Source of the DNA: Pseudomonadota bacterium
Lineage (GTDB): Bacteria > Pseudomonadota > Alphaproteobacteria > JAKJEU01
Assembly (NCBI GenBank): GCA_022705265.1
Contig: JAKJEU010000047.1
Span: 1 to 9,260 of the forward strand
Direction of reading: 5' to 3'
Length of the DNA: 9,260 nt
In this document: positions 6,660-9,260 of the stretch, in pieces
Layout of the letters: the number at the start of each line of letters is the position of its first letter
Position numbering within the stretch: position 1 is the stretch's first letter
Notes under the pieces: model-generated
The model's input: the letters and a program-made list of their open reading frames with translations, nothing else
Database searches by the model: none
What the model was told of the DNA's origin: nothing
Translations under genes and position numbers: made by a program

Positions 6660-7823
6660 ATGGAAAATTTTGAACTTTGCCTACCAACAAAAATGATTTT
6701 CGGAAAAGGCGAAGAAAATAAAGTAGGAGAACATATAAAACCATATGCTGATAAAATATTGCTTCATTTTGGTGGAGGCTCAGTTAAACGCTCTGGACTT
6801 TATGAACGGGTTATAAATTCATTAAAAGAGGCAGGGATTGAAATTTTCGAACTTGGCGGGGTTAAGGCTAATCCTACCCTACCTTTGGTTTACGAAGGCA
6901 TTAAAATCTGTCGCGAAAACGACATTAAATTTATTTTGGCTGTTGGTGGTGGTTCGGTAATTGATTCTGCAAAAGCAATCGGGGTCGGAACATTATATGA
7001 CGGCGATGTTTGGGATTTCTTTGCAAGAAAAGCTGTGCCAACTAAATCTTTACAAATCGCAACCATTTTAACTATTCCTGCGGCTGGGTCCGAAGGAAGT
7101 GCTAATTCGGTTATAACGAACGAAGAAACCAAGGTAAAAACAGGAATTAAATGCCAAGCATCAAGACCAGTTTTCAGCATTTTAAACCCAGAGCTTTGTT
7201 TTACCCTACCAAGAGAACAAATGGCTTATGGTGTTTGCGATATGATTTGCCATATCCACGAAAGATATTTTACAAATTCGCTTCATACCGATGTTACCGA
7301 CGGCTTGTGCGAGGCGACTTTAAAAACCATCATAAGAAACGCCAAAATATTGGTCAAAGATTACCGTAATTATAACGCTTGGGCGGAAATTATGTGGAGC
7401 GGTACAATCGCCCATAACGGCATGCTTGGTGTTGGAAGAGTTGAAGATTGGGCATCACATATGATTGAACATCAATTAAGCGCTTTTTATAACATTGCAC
7501 ATGGCGAAGGCTTGGCAATCATAAATCCAGCATGGATGAGATATGTTTTTAAAGACAACATAAAAATGTTTGTACAATATGCAATAAATGTCCACGGAGT
7601 TGATTCATCGTTAAGAGATGAAGAGGCCTTGGCATTAGAAGGTATCAGAAGATACGAAAAGTTTTTAAATGAAATCGGTCTTAAAACAAAGCTTAACGAA
7701 ATCGGTATCAAAGACGAAGATTTCGAAGAAATGTCCAAAAAAGCCACCTCTTTTGGAGAAATCGGCAATTTCAAAAAACTTAATGCTGATGATGTGAAAG
7801 AAATTTACAAACTGGCTTTATAG
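6660..7823 (+). CDS. Iron-type alcohol dehydrogenase, YqhD/butanol dehydrogenase-like
   Basis: This is a cytoplasmic group III metal-dependent alcohol dehydrogenase that probably reduces aldehydes with NADPH. At 387 residues it has the same length as E. coli YqhD as I recall it. The N-terminal Rossmann part shows PTKMIFGKG, GGGSVKRSG (typical of NADPH-preferring members) and AVGGGSVIDSAKAI; TIPAAGSE follows. The metal ligands Asp194, His198, His267 and His281 are all present with family spacing, and His271 is the conserved extra histidine between the last two. AAGGAG (6648-6653) is six bases before the ATG. No clear promoter lies in the 26 bases between the upstream hairpin and the start, so transcription probably comes by read-through from pckG. 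Physiological substrate is not shown; aldehyde detoxification and fermentative alcohol formation are both possible. Confidence 0.93.
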   Translation: MENFELCLPTKMIFGKGEENKVGEHIKPYADKILLHFGGGSVKRSGLYERVINSLKEAGIEIFELGGVKANPTLPLVYEGIKICRENDIKFILAVGGGSVIDSAKAIGVGTLYDGDVWDFFARKAVPTKSLQIATILTIPAAGSEGSANSVITNEETKVKTGIKCQASRPVFSILNPELCFTLPREQMAYGVCDMICHIHERYFTNSLHTDVTDGLCEATLKTIIRNAKILVKDYRNYNAWAEIMWSGTIAHNGMLGVGRVEDWASHMIEHQLSAFYNIAHGEGLAIINPAWMRYVFKDNIKMFVQYAINVHGVDSSLRDEEALALEGIRRYEKFLNEIGLKTKLNEIGIKDEDFEEMSKKATSFGEIGNFKKLNADDVKEIYKLAL

Positions 7824-7835
7824 GACGCTAGCGTC
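7824..7835. repeat. Perfect 12-bp palindrome after the dehydrogenase stop
   Basis: GACGCTAGCGTC is an exact 12-base palindrome beginning directly after the TAG stop codon at 7821-7823. It is GC-rich (8 of 12) in an AT-rich neighbourhood. As RNA it would form only a 4-bp stem with a CTAG loop, so a protein-binding site or chance is as likely as an RNA role. Confidence 0.5.
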
Positions 7836-7873
7836 TTTCACTTAAAGGTCTTAAACCCTTATACTTTTTATAA

Positions 7874-7916
7874 AACCCCCGAAAGTTTTATTCATGCTTT
7901 TCGGGGGTTGTTTTTT
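7874..7916 (+). terminator. Strong rho-independent terminator, probably bidirectional
   Basis: AACCCCCGAAA (7874-7884) pairs perfectly with TTTCGGGGGTT (7899-7909), an 11-bp stem with five consecutive G-C pairs and a 14-base loop, followed by six Ts (7911-7916). It ends the pckG-dehydrogenase unit. Read on the minus strand the stem is followed by TTTTATAAAA, so it can also end the converging minus-strand gene, whose stop codon (7915-7917) overlaps the T tract. Confidence 0.92.
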
Positions 7917-8928
7917 ATTGTTTTGATTCTAGTTTATTAACTGTAAAATCTATTAAAGACAAAACTCTAAAAAATAAATATTCTTTCTCTAAATCAGAAT
8001 TTATAGGTATTTTTCCCACTTCATGATGTCGTATTTTATAATTATTACCTATTTTAGTTAAATTTCCAAACTCATCATTAAATACATCTTCTTTGATTTC
8101 TAAGCTTAACAACGACAATATAGTATTTAGAGATTTCTTTTTATCTTCATCTATAAGAGTTTTCATCCTTTCAAAAGCATCCCATATTTTTTCCAATGCT
8201 ATTTGTTTATCTCCATCAATAAAAAACTTTTTTGAATCATCTATAAGGTTATTAAACTCTATATCTTTTGTTCTGGTTTTTTTATTAAACAATAATTCAT
8301 TCTTAATGTTAAGAGAGAATAAACTAGATAAATTAATAGACTCTCTTGATAAAATAGAATCTTCTATAAATTCTTTAAACTCACTAATAGCTATGTCAAA
8401 ATCTTTCTCAGCTTTTCTAAATCTAATTCTAGAAAAAAGACCTTTTGTTATTATAAGATGTATATCTTTTATAGAACATTCTTTTAATCTATCACTTATC
8501 CAATATTTTCTTGTAGAACCATCATGAATAAAATGAAAGCCTAAATTTTTAAAAAACTCAGTTATATAAAATGAAGTTAAATATGGAAATTTTTCATTAT
8601 CACCACATATCATTTGAGCTAAATCTAATTCAAAATCAGAGCTTTCTTCTCTAGCATTTAATAATTTTAATATTTCTAACTCTTCTTTAGAATTTTTGTT
8701 ACACTCTTTTTTAAAAAGTTGGTCTCTTAATATAACCTTTATTCTATTCTTTACAAAAATACAATCTATCTTATCTTTTGAATCTTCTAAGTCATTTTTT
8801 ATAACTTCAAGTTTCAACTTGTAAGAATCTTCTATTTCTTCATTATTAATAAGAGAAAACAACCTTCTTATTAAGTAAAAATCATTAACTCTGTCAATAT
8901 CATCTATTTCTTCTTTTAAATTTAACAT
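7915..8928 (-). CDS. Hypothetical protein with AbiJ/HEPN-like layout
   Basis: I cannot assign this 337-residue protein firmly. It is soluble, Lys/Glu/Asp-rich and mostly helical. Three parts stand out. Residues 1-112 are charged helices. Residues 114-166 contain YITEFFKNLGF, then HDGSTRKYW (135-143) and IIxKGLF, which recalls N-terminal domains of abortive-infection AbiJ-type proteins. Residues 238-335 form a helical block with QIALEKIWDAFERMKTL, a Lys-rich DKKKS, then IGNNYKIRHHEVGKIPI (293-309) and YLFFRVLSLI, which resembles HEPN-type toxin domains; the classic HEPN R-x4-6-H motif is not clear. These resemblances are from memory and are weak. It has its own promoter, and terminators flank both ends. 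GGTGGGG lies five bases before the ATG. GC content is visibly low (17-25% in three 60-base lines counted, versus 37% or more in pckG and dehydrogenase lines), hinting at acquisition. Confidence 0.85.
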   Translation of the reverse strand: MLNLKEEIDDIDRVNDFYLIRRLFSLINNEEIEDSYKLKLEVIKNDLEDSKDKIDCIFVKNRIKVILRDQLFKKECNKNSKEELEILKLLNAREESSDFELDLAQMICGDNEKFPYLTSFYITEFFKNLGFHFIHDGSTRKYWISDRLKECSIKDIHLIITKGLFSRIRFRKAEKDFDIAISEFKEFIEDSILSRESINLSSLFSLNIKNELLFNKKTRTKDIEFNNLIDDSKKFFIDGDKQIALEKIWDAFERMKTLIDEDKKKSLNTILSLLSLEIKEDVFNDEFGNLTKIGNNYKIRHHEVGKIPINSDLEKEYLFFRVLSLIDFTVNKLESKQ

Positions 8929-8955
8929 ATTTACCCCACCAAAATACTTTACAAC

Positions 8956-8984
8956 ATAATACCTACTAACTCTGATAATTTCAA
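8956..8984 (-). promoter_or_regulatory. Promoter of the 337-aa hypothetical gene
   Basis: On the minus strand TTGAAA (8979-8984) and TATTAT (8956-8961) are separated by exactly 17 bases, and the start codon is 27 bases beyond the -10. The hexamers match 4 of 6 and 5 of 6 consensus bases. This is the best-spaced promoter in the window and makes the gene an independent unit. Confidence 0.65.
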
Positions 8985-8995
8985 CTATCTAACAC

Positions 8996-9024
8996 AAAAA
9001 AAACACCCTAAATATATTAGAGTG
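8996..9024 (-). terminator. Terminator of the right-edge minus-strand gene
   Basis: On the minus strand CACTCTAA (9017-9024) pairs with TTAGGGTG (9004-9011) through one G-U pair, around a five-base loop, and runs into eight Ts (8996-9003). The stem is eight bp and can be extended by A-T pairs. On the plus strand the same stem has a C-A mismatch, so it works best for minus-strand transcripts. It separates the edge gene from the promoter of the 337-aa gene. Confidence 0.8.
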
Positions 9025-9046
9025 CTTTTTGTTAGTTATAAAATTT

Positions 9047-9260
9047 TTATGATTTAGACGGTGGGACGAAGTCGGGTTGGAATTCGACTTCTAAACCAAA
9101 ATCTCCTTCTTCTGTGACTTCGAAAGCATCTTCCAAAATCGTGCCAGAAGCGGTTAAATCTTGCTTCATTAAATCAAAGCCTTTTACACCTTTTAATACG
9201 AATTTTGAAATCGGCCATTTCATACCTTTTCCTGCTTCGCATCTTTTCTTTCTGATTTCA
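9047..9260 (-). CDS. Unidentified protein, C-terminal part
   Basis: The minus-strand frame is open from the window edge to a TAA stop at 9047-9049, giving 70 residues. It starts within EIRKKRCEAGKG and ends in DFVPPSKS. The middle has KWPISKFVLKGVKGFDL, then an acidic stretch (FEVTEEGDFGLEVEF). I do not recognise a family. A terminator hairpin just beyond the stop supports a genuine gene end. Met at 9223 is preceded by AGGAAAAGG, so a 58-residue complete gene starting there cannot be excluded, although the frame stays open upstream to the edge. No signal peptide or membrane segment is visible in the part present. Confidence 0.7.
   Translation of the reverse strand, partial: EIRKKRCEAGKGMKWPISKFVLKGVKGFDLMKQDLTASGTILEDAFEVTEEGDFGLEVEFQPDFVPPSKS

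Noticed and set aside
8093..8527. 144-aa plus-strand open frame
   Set aside because: It lies antisense within the 337-aa gene, has Ser/Leu/Ile-rich random composition and no RBS; a result of low GC.

Overview
The window looks like ordinary chromosome from an AT-rich, motile alphaproteobacterium. Two genes point there: a ChpT-type histidine phosphotransferase (the CckA-ChpT-CtrA relay is an alphaproteobacterial system) and a DUF2336 protein, a family known to me mainly from that class. The host could be a low-GC, host-associated or fermentative lineage, because a GTP-type PEP carboxykinase is followed by a YqhD-like NADPH alcohol dehydrogenase. That lineage guess is inference only. No phage, insertion sequence, tRNA, rRNA or CRISPR array was seen.

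Layout: positions 1-2275 (minus strand) hold chpT followed by cheA, which runs off the left edge; this is a signalling pair joining the CtrA relay to chemotaxis. Divergent from it on the plus strand are a small unknown gene (GTG start) and, 7 bp later, rsmE, the 16S rRNA m3U1498 methyltransferase, which has no ribosome binding site of its own. A single-gene DUF2336 unit (3457-4590) follows, then pckG (4717-6567) behind a good promoter. An intercistronic hairpin separates pckG from the YqhD-like dehydrogenase (6660-7823), which ends at a strong, probably bidirectional terminator.

The right end is different. A very AT-rich minus-strand gene (7915-8928, 337 aa) has its own near-consensus promoter and is insulated by terminators on both sides. 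It lacks a recognised function, but its two-part layout recalls abortive-infection (AbiJ-like) proteins with a C-terminal HEPN-like helical domain. It is the best candidate for something undescribed. A partial minus-strand gene of unknown function occupies the right edge. There is no gene-free stretch longer than about 130 bases.

The genes form several independent units. chpT-cheA regulates motility and possibly the cell cycle. pckG and the dehydrogenase may cooperate in anaplerotic or fermentative carbon flow and redox balance. rsmE is housekeeping.
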